Assembly (NCBI GenBank): GCA_030765065.1
Contig: CM060978.1
Span: 111,891,692-111,955,691 of the forward strand
Length of the DNA stretch: 64,000 bases
Direction of reading: 5' to 3'
DNA from: Deroplatys truncata
Lineage: Eukaryota > Arthropoda > Insecta > Mantodea > Mantidae
Under the pieces are notes generated by a model that made no database searches, was not told where the DNA came from, and was given only the letters and a program-made list of their open reading frames with translations. Every line of letters starts with the position of its first letter. The stretch's first letter is position 1. Position numbers and translations under genes: made by a program. Shown here one piece after another: positions 43,293 through 55,934 of the stretch.

Positions 43293-43627
43293 AACTTTTC
43301 AGACTGACAATGAATTAAAGTGTCTTTATATGACCTATCCGTGTCAGCTCATAGTTATTTTTTAAATTCTGTTTACGCTGTTTCCGTCTAACATTACGGA
43401 CTATAATCAACAAACATGAGAGCACGCAATGTTTCACTGCCATTTTTCGCTTGCCTTTGTGCATGTTATTGTTACTACTATTATAATTATCTAACGATAC
43501 TATTATGGTGACTTCGTTCATTGAATAGGTGTTCGAAATTTTGCCTTCTGTTGATTAATACAATATTCCAACAATCTCCATGTATCCATATAGACTTTTT
43601 TAAGAGCAGCAGCAGCACTTCTAGGGC

Positions 43628-43745
43628 GCTAATGCGCCAGTACCCCACTGATCTGTGTTTACTTGGAATTGGCCACTTGAGTTCTGCAACTGTTTTAACG
43701 CACGAAGGACTGTCTGCGCACGTAAAATACGGCGCGGTTGGGCCA
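43628..43745 (+). repeat. Inverted repeat unit, partner of 42.61-42.70 kb
   Basis: See the partner unit; this copy has GATCTGTGTTTACTTGGAAT and ends CGCGGTTGGGCC. Frames on both strands across it (43,487-43,817) arise from GC-richer repeat DNA. Confidence 0.75.
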
Positions 43746-43779
43746 CCTGGTATACGAATCATACAATACTGCACAAACA

Positions 43780-44465
43780 TAGTGCCGATTAGATCAAAGC
43801 TAAATGCAAGTACATAAAAAATGCACTTGCCTGGTACGCGGCAACAGTGTTAGCGATACCAGAACGCTTTTAAGTAAAATAAAAAAAACAAATAGGCAAG
43901 TAGTCTTACGTAACATAATGATAAAACAGTAGAAATATTTTACCAGGCCTGCTGATGTCATTTGGTTGTCTATTCGACGGTGATTCGGGCCTATTCAGTA
44001 AGCTGCAAATGCCATGTAACTTTAAGATATATTGGAGTGCCAATGTCGTAAGGAAGATAACTAGGATTGCAGACCAACTGTTAGGTTTACTTCCTACATT
44101 TTTCATTAGCTCAAGCAAAGCATTTGTAACGTCGTCGCTGACATAATTTACCGACTTGCAAAACAGGAAAACGGTCGTATTAACTATTTTAAACCATTTC
44201 TTGCATATATTTATTATGAGTAATAAGACGTAGGTAGAAAAAGAAAAATAAAGTTTCCTAGAATAACTTCCAGATTAGCTATTAAAGTACATCTAAAGTA
44301 AGTCGATCCCACTTACGCACTTAATTTGTTTTTGTGGAGGTTGATAGAAATGAGGGCATAAATCAACTTGATAATCGAACTACACGTGTTTAACATGTTG
44401 TACCACTACTATTAATAATATACAGTGACCTTTTTCTCTAATACTAATTTGAGTTTCATTATGTG
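43780..44465. other. unassigned DNA
   Basis: Nothing recognised. Confidence 0.3.
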
Positions 44466-44472
44466 GTGACTT

Positions 44473-44772
44473 GCCCTCCGCCCAATAATTCTCGTATTCG
44501 GTAGTGTAGTGCTTACCATGCTAGCCTGAGTTTCCGAGGTCGCGGGCTCAAACACGGCGGAGGGCGGTGGATTTTTTAGGGCGTAAAAATACTTGGCTGG
44601 CTTCCTTTAGAAGGGGAATAAAGCCGGTGGTGCTGTGTCTTAGATTTATGGCACGTAAAAGAACCTCAAGCCTAATAAAGAGGTCTCTGAGCAAAATTAC
44701 CGGTTTTTCACGTCCAATGGGACGCCAAGGCCACAGCAGTTATAGAGCGTTCGTTAATAAAACCCATTTTTT
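44473..44772 (+). repeat. tRNA-headed SINE, family 1, copy 2
   Basis: B-box-like GCGGGCTCAAACAC, then GGAGGGCGGTGGATTTTTTA, GCTTCCTTTAGAAGGGGAAT, TTATGGCACGTAAAAGAACC and the end AGAGCGTTCGTTAATAAAA. It carries an extra GAGGTCTCTGAGCAAAATT insert also seen in related form at 63.70 kb but not at 5.9 kb. Confidence 0.85.
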
Positions 44773-44779
44773 TTTTGCC

Positions 44780-47310
44780 TAAAAGTTGAGTCCCAAGACA
44801 CCCATGACCCACTGATTATTGCATTCCGCAGGTTGCTAAGATGATGTCTCGTGGCACCCATGAGGATTTCCGAAACCATATTTGCTTATTTGAGCATTTA
44901 CTTAGCCTCAGAGATGAAAACAAAACAGTAGCGATAAACAGTGCCGTTTTTCATATTTCTGGAACATTTTCTATAAAATTAAAGCACCAATTGCAAAATC
45001 AAAATGCTTGTTTTTTTGTCGGGATCTTTGAGCTCATGCGCCCTGCCTTACATGCCTGAATACTGACATGTTAAATGGAGAGCAAAGCAATGTGTCAACA
45101 ATGTTGCGAAATGAACTGAAATTGAAGGCAGTTTTTCATTTGCGGGCATCAATTAAAACTTCTCATTTTGTGCATCATTTCAGTCTACCTACATCAATCT
45201 CTTTTTTTCCTCACAACTCCACTTCTCAAACTTCTAGAAAAAAGTTGAAACATTTTTTTGGGTGTGGGTTTATATTCATTTATTATCAATGGCCCGTAGC
45301 TCAACCACCAATTTTATACGCCCCAGCAGCCACTAGAGACAGGACAAACCTTAACGCAATCATTATATTGAAACGGTTCCGAGGGTGCAACTATTCCAAA
45401 AAATAATCATAGCCACTTATGCGATAAGAAATAAAGTCTTCCAACGTTTCACTAACGGATCGCTGAGTATTTTTATAATCAGTTCCAAAAATAATGCTCT
45501 GAGCGTAAAGACAGTTGCGTTACAATGAAACAGATAGATACATATTGTATGTACATAATGTGTGATGCAAGACCTCGGAGTCGTCCCTGCTTCCAAGTTC
45601 CAATAGAAACCTTCCGGTAAATTAGATTTAGTTATGCTATTGGGCTCTTGTGATACACACGAGAAAGACAAATACTCCAGCTGCCTTTTTTAGAACGTTT
45701 AATCATTAGTAATGATACACTGCTAGGAGGAATTCCTTAACGTGATTCAAGTGGGCAGTTATAAGTGATACAGTATTTGAATATGTATAACTGCATACGT
45801 ATTCTTGTTAGCAATACGTTGTGAATTAACAAGTGCAAGCTGAATGTATGACGGAGGGAGGGGAGAGGAGAGTCATCTTGCCGCTCGACAATATTCAGAA
45901 CAGACGAAGAATCACGGCTTTATACGAAAGAACCTGAAACAGTGAACCAAGAATATCTTGGATTCATAAATTCTCGTGGGTGTGCTCGACTTATTATGAA
46001 ACGATTATTTGGAACCTAGTATTTTTGGAACTAAAGCAATAGGAACTGTTACTGAAAAGTAATTTTCCCGCCTCCCTCCTCACGTTTTGCCCGAGAAGAG
46101 TTTCATGATACGTTTCGATTTCCAAGCTGGTTACTCAATAGGAGCCTTTCCAAATGTTTGCTCATCACTTCTACAGTTCCATGCATCTGTTTGACTTTAA
46201 TTTATTCCCCGCTGATGGTTTTAAACAAGCGTCGCGCATCCGTTAATTTGATCGCTTGTTCTTCTGACCCTCGGTCAAGGACAGCACGAATGGAGTGTAC
46301 CATTTCAATATGATCCTCGCTGCAACACTGGACCTCCTACTGCTTACTGCAGCGGAAAATTCGCTTCTTCTCTCTTTCATAGAGCCTCTAGAAAAACTAT
46401 TGTAACACTGGGCCGTCAGACACGTCTTTTCTGCATATGTTGATGGTCTCTTTTGTGAAGGATAAGATACCTACCGTTTACCATAAGTTTTACACTCTTC
46501 ATTTGTTTACCACATCGGTTTTTAATTACTTCTTTATGTTTTAAGAAAGACCCATCGTGGTTAAATGGTTATTGCACGTTCGTTGATTCACTTCATAGTC
46601 ACCTTCCTATACCATCTGCTTGAAGAACTTTCTTATAGATGGCGTCAGTTACCTAATCATTTTAATTTTTGCTGTTACTGAGGTGGGATACAGAGATTAG
46701 GTTCATGAACTCTTAGGTTACAGTTTGAATGTAAACTAAGTTTGGTGCCGAGCAGATGCCTTAGTTGCGTAGTTGTCCTCCTGTACTATATGCCATTTTT
46801 TCTTTCTTCTTTTGCCTTAAAGTAATTGTGTGGAATTAGGAAATAATTTCTCTACAGATTTTCACATTTGCAAAACTAACCACGAAGTGCAAACGTTTTA
46901 ATGTCCCTACCGAAAGGAAATGGCCGGTGAGAAAACAAAATGAAATTATCCTCCCCATAAACTATATGTACACCTGAAACTAGTTAACTTATTCAATGCA
47001 TACAACCTTAGATTTGCTTTCTGCAGTATCCTTTTATATAGCTGTTCATATTGTGCTTCAATTAGGTTATCTATGGCTTCGGTGCGGAACACTTACACGG
47101 AGTGACATTTGCGCGGGCGCCGTTTCTTTCTTAATTGCTTTGGTTAAAAGCAGCAGCAACAGCAGCAGCACAGTCGCATGAGTCATAAGACCGTACATTC
47201 TCTCTATAAAAAAAAATCACTGGTCTATAAACTTGACTTGGAGAATCGACCAGAAAGCCTTATTTTATAATCACAACACTATAAATATACATATAAAACA
47301 AAAAATACTC
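44780..47310. other. unassigned DNA, about 2.5 kb
   Basis: Several frames of 60-112 codons (44,841-45,059, 45,068-45,406, 45,417-45,671 minus, 46,996-47,181) show no domains. A GC-richer patch near 46,210-46,420 was read in all frames without a recognisable family. A small AGCAGCAGCAACAGCAGCAG run lies at about 47,150. Confidence 0.35.
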
Positions 47311-47315
47311 TGAAC

Positions 47316-47372
47316 CACACACTCACTCTCTCACACACACACACACTCACACACACACACACACACACACAA
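47316..47372. repeat. (CA)n microsatellite
   Basis: Interrupted ACAC/ACTC repeats, about 57 bp. Confidence 0.9.
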
Positions 47373-47374
47373 AA

Positions 47375-48740
47375 GTACCACATATGTTTAAACAAAATTT
47401 ACATAAACACCTTATCTCTTAGTACACGTACTTCCATTAAGTATGTGCCCAAGCTTGGCCAATTTTGGCTGTTTAGAATCAAGTCCCAACATATTGTCCC
47501 CCCTCTGTTGTAAGCCAAAAATACTTCCGGTAATAATATTTTCCTAACACCCTCCGTCTGCACGCATGCTGTCAAAATTGATCCAGTCTTTCTGTTCCCT
47601 GCTTAAGGGACAAATCCTCCTGCCATTATCATCAACAAGCTTGCGAGTTTTCCACACTCCCAACCTAAGGCATGCTATTCCCGTCCTGTTTTATATTCAA
47701 TTCCATAATATATGTTTCCTTACCCCACCCAGCTTTTATTTCATTTTGTAGCTCCAAAAGATGATCGTTGTCTACATTCAGATTCTATTTCGTGCCAATT
47801 TATATCGCATAGTCTTCTTTTGACATTTTTTCACAGCACTGTATCCATTTTCATTACGCCTTAGCCAGATATGGTTTAAGTCAATTTTTGATAGTCCCCG
47901 TTGTAATCCCGCCGCCCCCCCCCATTTTGGATTCTTTGTTATTCATCTGATGACGATAACATATTGCTCTCAGAGTTGTTTGGCTACTTTTAATTATCCG
48001 CAGACAGTACCTAACTACAATTATTTTAGCAAATACAGTATGTTACAGAGGCACGGTTCAACTGAATCCACTTTACGCACCCCCCCCCCCATTTCGGGCC
48101 ATGTGGTACGGAATAGTTCTGGTGTTACTGTGTTTTCTGTGAAGGTAAAGAGGCATACATGACAGTACAATAAAAAGGAAAATTTTTTCTAGCAGTACCT
48201 ATTCGTTTTGATAAATCATTGAGACATGTAGAAAACATTTCTGAAATGTTACTTTTGTGTGTGTTTTATAACTTAACTTTTTAACTCATGAACGGATAAA
48301 CCGATTGCTATGAAGCTATGCACCATGGCTTTGGTTTTGTTTAAATTACACACTATAATATGATATTCCAGTTCTTTCCGAGAGGAGAGCTAAAAAGGGT
48401 ACCAACTAAATAGACGTGGAATATCTGATTAAATAGAGAGCTTTTGTAAAACCTATGACTGAATCATAATTTTCCCGAGAAGGTTTGTTCTTTGCTAATC
48501 TTCAATAGAACTCATAATAAAGGAAATACACATGCTTTAACATTCGTCTGTATATTTTCGTACTTAGAGCTTATCTAATGTATACAGAATCATTTTATCA
48601 CTCTAGAACTAGATCATTGCCAGTTCTGATTACTATAAACAACAGCATAACTCTCGATCACAAATAAAGATTAGTTTTATGCTTTAATCTGTTCATCCTA
48701 TTTGCACTTGTTTTATTATTTATTGATAATAAAATTTGTT
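47375..48740. other. unassigned DNA with C homopolymers
   Basis: C runs at about 47,912 and 48,080 (10-12 bases). No gene recognised. Confidence 0.35.
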
Positions 48741-48748
48741 ATTAATTA

Positions 48749-48811
<63 letters not shown>
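48749..48811. repeat. (TTA)n microsatellite
   Basis: About 63 bp of nearly perfect TTA repeats. Confidence 0.95.
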
Positions 48812-48814
<3 letters not shown>

Positions 48815-48879
48815 TCATTTTAACTGAGCAACTCTATCAGATAACGAATGGCATGATTGGGCAAAAGAGTTACGAGGAT

Positions 48880-48965
48880 CTAAACCGTTAAACGTAACCA
48901 GAATTCGAACACGGCCCTGTAGCGTGGGAGATAAAAGCCTTACTTTTATACCATCAAGTGACTAT
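48880..48965 (-). repeat. SINE or tRNA pseudogene fragment
   Basis: On the minus strand GATGGTATAAAAGTAAGGC leads to a B-box-like GCCGTGTTCGAATTC. The stems are not formed. Confidence 0.4.
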
Positions 48966-48969
48966 CTTA

Positions 48970-49985
48970 CTTTCGAATGAGTAATCCTTATCATTTCTAT
49001 TCCCGGCTGTAGGTAAGTACGACCTTTTAGTTTAGAAAGCGCGAATGTGAAAGCGAATTTTTGTGTGTTTTAATATCCGGAAAGCAACAAAGCTAACGTC
49101 GAACATGATACAAAATTAACTATTAACATTAACAACTATTTTAAATACATGTCTGAAGTATAACATTCTCACGAATTTATCCCATTTAATTTATATTCTA
49201 GAAATTATTCATACAAAGGCTTATATTTCTATCTGTTTGCTGCTAATCATACAAATGTTTGACAAATGGTTTCAATAACATATTTTGTTGAAACCATAAT
49301 CATAGCATTACATTTTCCTACCTTTACCGAAAATTAATTACAATTACTGACAAGACTGCACATTTATTAAGACTGAATGGTAAATGTTTGTAGAGCAAGT
49401 TGATTCAGATATTTTCTTCCAATATAAAAACTGCTAACTTAACTAAAATTGTGACAGGTATTACAAACAATACAACCATTTTACCACCTACCAAACAGCT
49501 TGCTTGTAAAATAACTCATCCTTTAAAACACAAGTAATAATCAGACAATTCAGTTAAATAAAGCCTTTGGTTGTTCGAAATTGGAAAATGTTGCAGCTTT
49601 ACTTGGATAAGCATCTTTATGCTTTGGATGCCCAACGTCAAAACAATATCCTAATTTCACAGAATTTACACTTTTCTTTCGTATCTTGTCTCAGCAGCAA
49701 GCATAAAGTTTTACCAAATACTTTAAATATTTAAACTTTTATCTCTGAAAGGGATAATTTTATTATCCTGTATTTTCTCAAAACTCGCCTCAACCATTTT
49801 AATTAAACTATCATAAATCTGAGATATAGGCACAGCATATAAAATTCGTAGCTTGCATTTCATGCAAACTGCTTAAAATTTGTTCATTATCATTTAATTC
49901 TACGTAACTAGAAAACCATACGATATTGACAAACTTACTACGGAAACGACGTTCTCGAAAAGGAACTTGTGCAATTATATTAAAT
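48970..49985. other. unassigned AT-rich DNA
   Basis: No open frames of interest; nothing recognised. Confidence 0.35.
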
Positions 49986-50254
49986 TGCTCGTACCTACTA
50001 TAGGGCGGGCGTTTTAAGGTGAGACCACAGGCCGGCTATATGCGTAGCACACCGTACTGCAGTGACCTATGTACTTTTCCGATGCGCAACTGGCGGTGCA
50101 TGACGCGTTCGAGGGTACCTTTATGCAGCTGTGCTTCAGTCGCTGCTTTGTCTTTCGTGCTGTAAGGAGAGTTTGCTTTTGCATCTCAAAGAAGACATCT
50201 GTGTTGTTTGTAATTTGCTTAAGAGTGTACATGTCTTGTTATTAGTCCACTGCA

Positions 50255-50560
50255 ATGCCTGCCGACATATTCATGCTTGAACAAAGACTTTTTGTGTACG
50301 ATACAAACGTAAAAGCCGAATCATGTAGGCAGGTGTGTAAACAATTTCAGGAGAAATTTCCTGATATTCTGGTATTCCATTTCCAGGTACAGAAATTGGT
50401 AGAATCTGGTTAATAAGTTTAGGAGAACGGGATCGCTAAACGAAACCTAAGAAGCGAAAACGAAATGTTCTAACGCAGGAAAAAAAATGACGAAATTGGT
50501 GCATCTATTTGTGCGGAACCCTTAAAAAAATTATAGGAACAATCCCCACGTACTTAAAGA
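50255..50560 (+). pseudogene. Possible DUF4817-type mobile-element protein fragment, copy 2
   Basis: From ATG 50,255 the frame reads MPADIFMLEQRLFVYDTNVK, AESCRQVCKQFQEKFPDILV, FQVQKLVESG, then a stop. This follows the N-terminal helix-turn-helix of an insect mobile-element family (xRVFIVxxYxxxxSxxxxQxxFxxxFPxxxxPxxxxIxxLVxKFxxTGS). KRNLRSENEMF follows before it decays near 50,500. A GC-rich leader (50,000-50,230) precedes it. The start is chosen because the expected motif begins within ten residues. The fragment stops before any catalytic domain. Confidence 0.6.
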
Positions 50561-50953
50561 CATCATAAAAACAGAAATTATAAACATTACGCAAGAAGAA
50601 CTTATGCATGGGAATGGAAACGTCATTCGAACATGCCAGGAATGTCTTCACGCAGATTGACACTATTTATAACAAGGTTAGTACTCATCATAGTGCACTT
50701 TACTATCACTCGCGAGTATGTAACGTGGGGGTTACGGATCGAAAACCCCCCAGTGCAATAGACAGTGTGCGAAGCACGCATACATATATTAAAACGGTCG
50801 CACTGAATTAACAATTTCGATATGGTGCCATGTATAAAGGTCTACGAATTCTGACTATAAAACTAGATACAAAATTGATTTTTCCAAACATATAACATCT
50901 GCTAAAGCCCAACCTTTTCTCCAATCCTCCTTTACCTGTCCTGAACAACCTGC

Positions 50954-51017
<64 letters not shown>
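50954..51017. repeat. (TTA)n microsatellite
   Basis: About 64 bp of TTA; gives the poly-Asn frame on the minus strand. Confidence 0.95.
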
Positions 51018-51019
<2 letters not shown>

Positions 51020-51475
51020 TTGTTTTACTTTAGCTCTGCATAAAAACATCTGTTTCTGGTATAAACGTTAAGTGTCGTCTTCGCATCTTTCGTATAAACA
51101 AAGTCCACTCTGCTTAATCTGAACGCTTTCTTAGGCAGACGCTGCTCAGGCATCGAAATTTTAAAGCAGTTGCCTTCAAGTTATCCACACCCAAACCATA
51201 TGTAAATACAAATAATGTAAACAACAGCGGCAAAGGTTCACTGACGGGCATGAACGCGGTCTGGTGAGGGTTGTCTGCAAACGCCAAACAGACTGTATAC
51301 GAGGGATGAGGATAGTTAGTTTGTAATCTGTGACGTCACTGGGTGAAGTCCAGTTACAGTTCAACTTCATTTTCTTTCGTTCTGGCTTTAATGCTTAGAA
51401 AATCCTATGGCTGCTTATTATCCTTAAAGTAAACTGAATAGAACCACTAGGTTTTTATACCTTTAATTAGGTTTA

Positions 51476-52752
51476 CGAGGGCTATACCGATGCTTTTTAG
51501 AATGCTATATTTCTAAAAACAAATCAAATTTGTTTATATTTCACAGTTACTTTATAATGTTTTGAGAGTTGATTGTCAAGTAGTTTGTTCGATTTGTTTT
51601 AATAGTTTGTTGATTACCATCATTTAGAATTTGTGTATGCATTCAAAAATAAATTTTATTAGAGAACATTTCCGGACTATAATTTTTTTTCGATTTTAAA
51701 TTGTCATTAACGCCTACAAATGCATTTGGTGAAGAAGCCCCTTCTTAGGCAACAACTTAGAATTGGGACAGAGAATTCAAGGGTGATCGATTTTTTCTTA
51801 GTGATGAATTTCGTGAAAGACGCCCAAGAACTGCTGTTACTGATGAAAATATTGTCGCTGTTCGAACAATGCTTGAAGAAGATCGACGGATATCTTCTGA
51901 ATTTATTAGGGCGACATTAAGCATTGGTGTGAGTCAAATTCCAAACATTTTCCTACATCAGTAGTGGCATGGGAAAGCTTTGTTGTAGATGGATTCAACG
52001 TAAACTTGCCCCCGATCAGAGACAACAACGCATCGATTGGTGCAGAAAAACTCTGGAAAAACTCTAAGGCGCATTTCAAATTTGGCTTGGAATATCGTTA
52101 CTGGTGATGAATCTTGGATTTATTGTTATGATCCTAAAAAGAAAAGTCAATCGACTCAATGGATCTTTTGAAAACAAGCGAGACAAATGCCTACAAAAGT
52201 CCGACGAATTCGTAATGCTGATAAGAAGTTGGTTGCTAGTTTTTTTTCTCTCTAAAGTGGGCCATATTGCTACTATAGCATTAGAAGATAGACGTACCGT
52301 TACTGCCGATTGATACACACATGTCTGTTTACAGCAAATTTTTGAAAAACAGTTCGTGAAGAATGCCAAAAAGGAAAACTAACATTACATCATGACAACG
52401 CATCGTTGCATACAGCAAAACTGAGTATCTGACTGTCCTAAAGGTCAGCAGTATGGACCCTTCACCATACAACCCTGACCTATCACCTTGTGATTTCTTT
52501 TGTTTCCAAAAATCAAAGATAAAATGCGTGGAATCACTTTTTCGTGATCAGACGAAGAAGTGGAACATTATAAAAACTTGGTTTCTGAAGTGCTTCAGAA
52601 AGAGTGGCATCATTGCTTTAAAGGCTGGTTTTATCGAATGCAAAAATGTATTAATGTTAAAGAGGAGTATTTTGTGAAACAATAAAATCATTTTAATGTT
52701 TTAAAACTAATCCTTATTTGATTTTCTTAAAGCTTTCAGTGTCGCCCTCGTG
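51476..52752 (+). mobile_element. Mariner element (family M3), copy 2, inactive
   Basis: About 1.28 kb. The 5' end has CGAGGGCTATACCGATGCTT and the reverse-complemented 3' end CGAGGGCGACACTGAAAGCT, a plausible pair of terminal repeats, with TA at or within two bases of each end. The 3' end and the 5' untranslated region match copy 1 at 24.6-25.8 kb on the other strand. Confidence 0.8.
51690..52676 (+). pseudogene. Mariner transposase pseudogene (M3 copy 2)
   Basis: Pieces in several frames follow a mariner transposase: VTDENIAAVRTMLEEDRRIS (about 51,838-51,897) and a GVSQIPNI helix in the HTH region. Next come IVTGDESWIYCYDPKKKSQS with the first catalytic Asp (about 52,092), KVGHIATIALEDRRTVTAD (52,253-52,310), LHHDNASLHTAK with the second Asp (about 52,386), and YNPDLSPCDFFCF with the third (about 52,470). 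Stops after LHTAKLSI and many shifts make it inactive. It preserves HDNAS where copy 1 has LDNAS. Confidence 0.85.
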
Positions 52753-52799
52753 TATGAGTTACTGTGAGTTGATAATAGGTAATAAGTCGTGTGACAGGA

Positions 52800-53200
52800 G
52801 AGTTGAATTCGACTTGAAAAATACAGTGCCAAAGTCGAGATTAGAACCGTGGATCTTCAGCTTTCCGTAATGATGCTCTTTTCCTGAACTACGCAACCCT
52901 TAAAGCGATCACACATACTCCGAGATATCATACCTTTAAAGGTAATTTTGTAAGTACTTTTAATTTCCGGGCTGTATATTTAGGCTTAAGTTGGAGAACT
53001 GAATACATTGCCACAGCTGGGGTTCTATGCATGGATCTCCGGCTTTTTGTGTCAATGCTCTATCGCCGAGCTACCAAAGCAGGACTCGCTAACCCCATTA
53101 AACTTTTTTATGATTCTTATATCCCGGTAAACCCTCAAGGCGACCTCAAATACTCAGAAGTACTATACCTTCAACTCTTAAACTCTAGGCTGCATAGACC
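52800..53200 (-). repeat. Cluster of tRNA-headed SINE fragments (family 3)
   Basis: Two heads on the minus strand. One at about 52,840-52,905 has TTGCGTAGTTCAGGAAAAG and CACGGTTCTAATC. The other at about 53,010-53,090 has GGTAGCTCGGCGATAGAGC and an altered B-box GCATAGAACCCC. Each is followed by similar body sequence (GGCTTAAGT / AGATATCATACCTTTAAAGG). The second sits immediately behind the first, and a third body piece follows to about 53,200. Confidence 0.65.
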
Positions 53201-53204
53201 AGTG

Positions 53205-53925
53205 TGAAGGGGTAATTATAATATATTCGTATGACTGTTACACAGCATTTTTCCCTTGTTTTGATGAATGACAATCTTTCTAAAAGAAAGCGCACGGTGT
53301 TAAGCTGTTTCTATAAACAAACCGCAGACCTCATTTTCGACAGATAAAGTCGCTCATCCTAATACATTTAGATCGAGCGTAGTACTTACCGAAATGAGTT
53401 TGAATCGCCAAGGAGGTTAGGTTTGTTTTCGCCAGTTCGGACGAATTGCTTGCAGTAGTGCATACTCTCTGCAGAGCAATGTCAAGGGGACAGTTAGAAC
53501 AAAACAATTTATTTTCTTGATGGTAGGGAGGGGAGAAGTTACAGTTCTCACCAACAACATGTTGGAACGTACCCCTCGGTACCCGCATCGAGTCCTCTTT
53601 AACCCCACAACCCTCTCCGTGAACTGCATTCAGACATCCCCACAGTCACGTGACCCGTATAATTATAGGTCCTACATATGGGCTGTTAAACGACCACCAA
53701 TTGAAGTTACTGCGTGCATGAAGGAAACATAGAGCTTGCATTAGCGTCGAGAGAAAACGTTTGAGTTCAGAGTGAGATAAAATAGAGAGACCTGTAAACA
53801 TTGTGCTAGGTGCTTGGTTTAAGTAACACTGTTCTTTTAAGAAATTCATTGGTTAGTTACATTTTCCAAATAAAAGAAAAAGCAATTAAATATTCTAATT
53901 TGTTATGTTACTAATCGTGTCGTAT
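53205..53925. other. unassigned DNA
   Basis: Overlapping frames on both strands between 53,331 and 53,849 have no recognisable domain. Confidence 0.3.
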
Positions 53926-53974
53926 TTACTTAGCCAAATAACAAGCATTTGAAGCTTTCATCTGATGATAGTTG

Positions 53975-54070
53975 ATGAAAAACTTCTCGGGTAACCGGTC
54001 GTGTGATATAAACAAAGTCTCTCGAGCTTTCAGCCATTAGGTCTGTAGCCTTCTTCAGGAAGTGAAAGCT
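53975..54070. repeat. Repeat-like fragment with TTCTCGGG and GCCTTCTTC blocks
   Basis: AACTTCTCGGGTAACCGGTC, then CTCGAGCTTTCAGCCATTAG and GTAGCCTTCTTCAGG resembles a sequence I recall as repeated in several arthropod genomes. Only one copy is in this window, so the call is tentative. Confidence 0.3.
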
Positions 54071-54334
54071 TATTCCACATAAGTTATGTATTAACAATGA
54101 GCTCTGCATTTTCCTCGTGCTTCTATGCATCTTATCGTTTTTCAGTTATAGAAAAATTCTTTAAGAATGAAGATATATTCAGAGAAAATATGTTAACCAT
54201 TTATTATTTCTCTTTACAGAAGTCACAAATTATCCTGTATTCCTCGCCTTCATTTCCTTGCTCATACTGTCCAAATTAATATTTCAAGCACAGATAACTA
54301 GCAGAATTACGGAAGTGTGCACTAGTTCACGAGA

Positions 54335-54632
54335 CTGCACTCGCAGCTCAGTTGGTGCTGATCCAAGGGTCCCAGGTTCGATTCCCTGCTGGACTAGACA
54401 CACTTCTTTGATAAGAAAGATTCCTCAATATGTCCAGAGCATGGCGTATGAAAGCGAATGTGTTTGTCTGTGTGTTCGGTTATTTAATAACCAGTTAGCC
54501 TATATCTGGGCTATAACTGGGCAGATGCCCTATTACATGTTCCACAGCCATGACACGTTTATCAATAGTTACAACTATATGGTACTGAGATGTGTGCTGC
54601 AAAGTTAAATAAATTAAATAAATAAATAAAAA
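54335..54632 (+). repeat. tRNA-headed SINE with A-rich tail
   Basis: A-box TCGCAGCTCAGTTGGTGC, B-box CCAGGTTCGATTCCC, about 200 bp of body, and a terminal TAAATAAATTAAATAAATAA tail ending in A7. A complete SINE layout; the frame 54,258-54,608 is its translation and not a gene. Confidence 0.8.
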
Positions 54633-54639
54633 AAGGCTG

Positions 54640-55460
54640 CTGAACGAGTATGAAGTGTCGTTAGCTTCATTTATTCATAGCAGATACCTCATCCATATAA
54701 TAAAGAATTCTTCCCCAAAATCGCTAAGTTATAGAGTTTATTTCTCTAATAAAAATTATTTTAGAAAACTTTAACACAATCAGTTTTACTTACAGAACTG
54801 TCGTAAACACTGAAAATGTGTGGTTTGATTCTTCTACAAGATAGAACCTCTTACTCAATTTGTATTATGCGGGAAGATTACGGAATTTGAATATATCTAA
54901 TTCATTTTAGAAAAATGGACAACTCATATTGCTAATCATGGCAAAGATTTACGGTGGCGCAGAATTCGAAAAGAATATTCCTCGCATACGTCTTTTTTGA
55001 ACTCTTGCATAAAATAGAGCCTCTAGCCAGGAAGTCGTCAATAGCTGGCGCCTCAAGGAGGTTGTCCAGGAGCCATTAGGGCTGAAAGACTAATGAATCG
55101 GCTGCAGTGGCCAGGAAGCATCCGGTGGGAGGAACAATCGGTTGCCTGCGCTGCCTCTACAATTGACCAATAATAATGCACTCGGAACTTCGCTTAAAAT
55201 GATCTAATGAAGCAGTGCAGTCAACCTCGAAGACTCGGGTAATGTGAATATAATAGTGAGAACCTTAAGTTGATTGTTATACGGTGAAAATGTCTTAGCA
55301 AATGAAGTATGAACTGTGCAATTAAAACATCAGTTGGAAAATAATTAACCTTAGAAAGTGCAACCTTCGAGATTTCCAGCAAAAATTTATGACTGAAAGA
55401 ATTGCTAGTTGCAAGATAAAAATACAATCAAAAGTCAGAAAAAAATCAACACACAAACGC
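54640..55460. other. unassigned DNA
   Basis: Nothing recognised. Confidence 0.3.
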
Positions 55461-55464
55461 ATAA

Positions 55465-55466
55465 AC

Positions 55467-55520
<54 letters not shown>
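55465..55520. repeat. (AAT)n microsatellite
   Basis: About 56 bp of AAT repeats; the poly-Asn frame over it is an artefact. Confidence 0.95.
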
Positions 55521-55522
<2 letters not shown>

Positions 55523-55934
55523 GAACGTTTATTGTAGAAGTACAAAATACGATAGCGTATTTGTGACCATGAGTGTTGCTTCACTATTGCAAACGCCTAA
55601 TGAGCGGTGAGGTTATGTTTCGGCCCGTTGATCGCGGGACCTGACGCGGGGATTCACGCAGTTATTCGCGCATTGGAATTATTTTTCGACCGGTAGAGCA
55701 AAACAACTGACGCAGGGTCATGTTGCTGCATAAATGACTCCTTAGCTTTACTTTAGTCAAGTGGTCACTTGTGGTTTGTTTAAAACAGGAGTAGACATTA
55801 ATGACCGTGATATTTACTTCTGTATAATTTCCATTTTGTTCAATGAAACGCCAGTGCATGCTTATTGCTATTCCAAAAAATAATAATAAATAAATAAATA
55901 AAACTAAAAAATAAATAAAATAAAAAAAATAGTT

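Noticed and set aside
45068-45406. Open frame of 112 codons
   Set aside because: No domain, no conserved pattern and AT-driven composition; a chance frame of this size is expected in 64 kb.
50855-51049. Frame with a run of about 20 Asn
   Set aside because: Translation of the TTA microsatellite; the same applies to 55,389-55,610.
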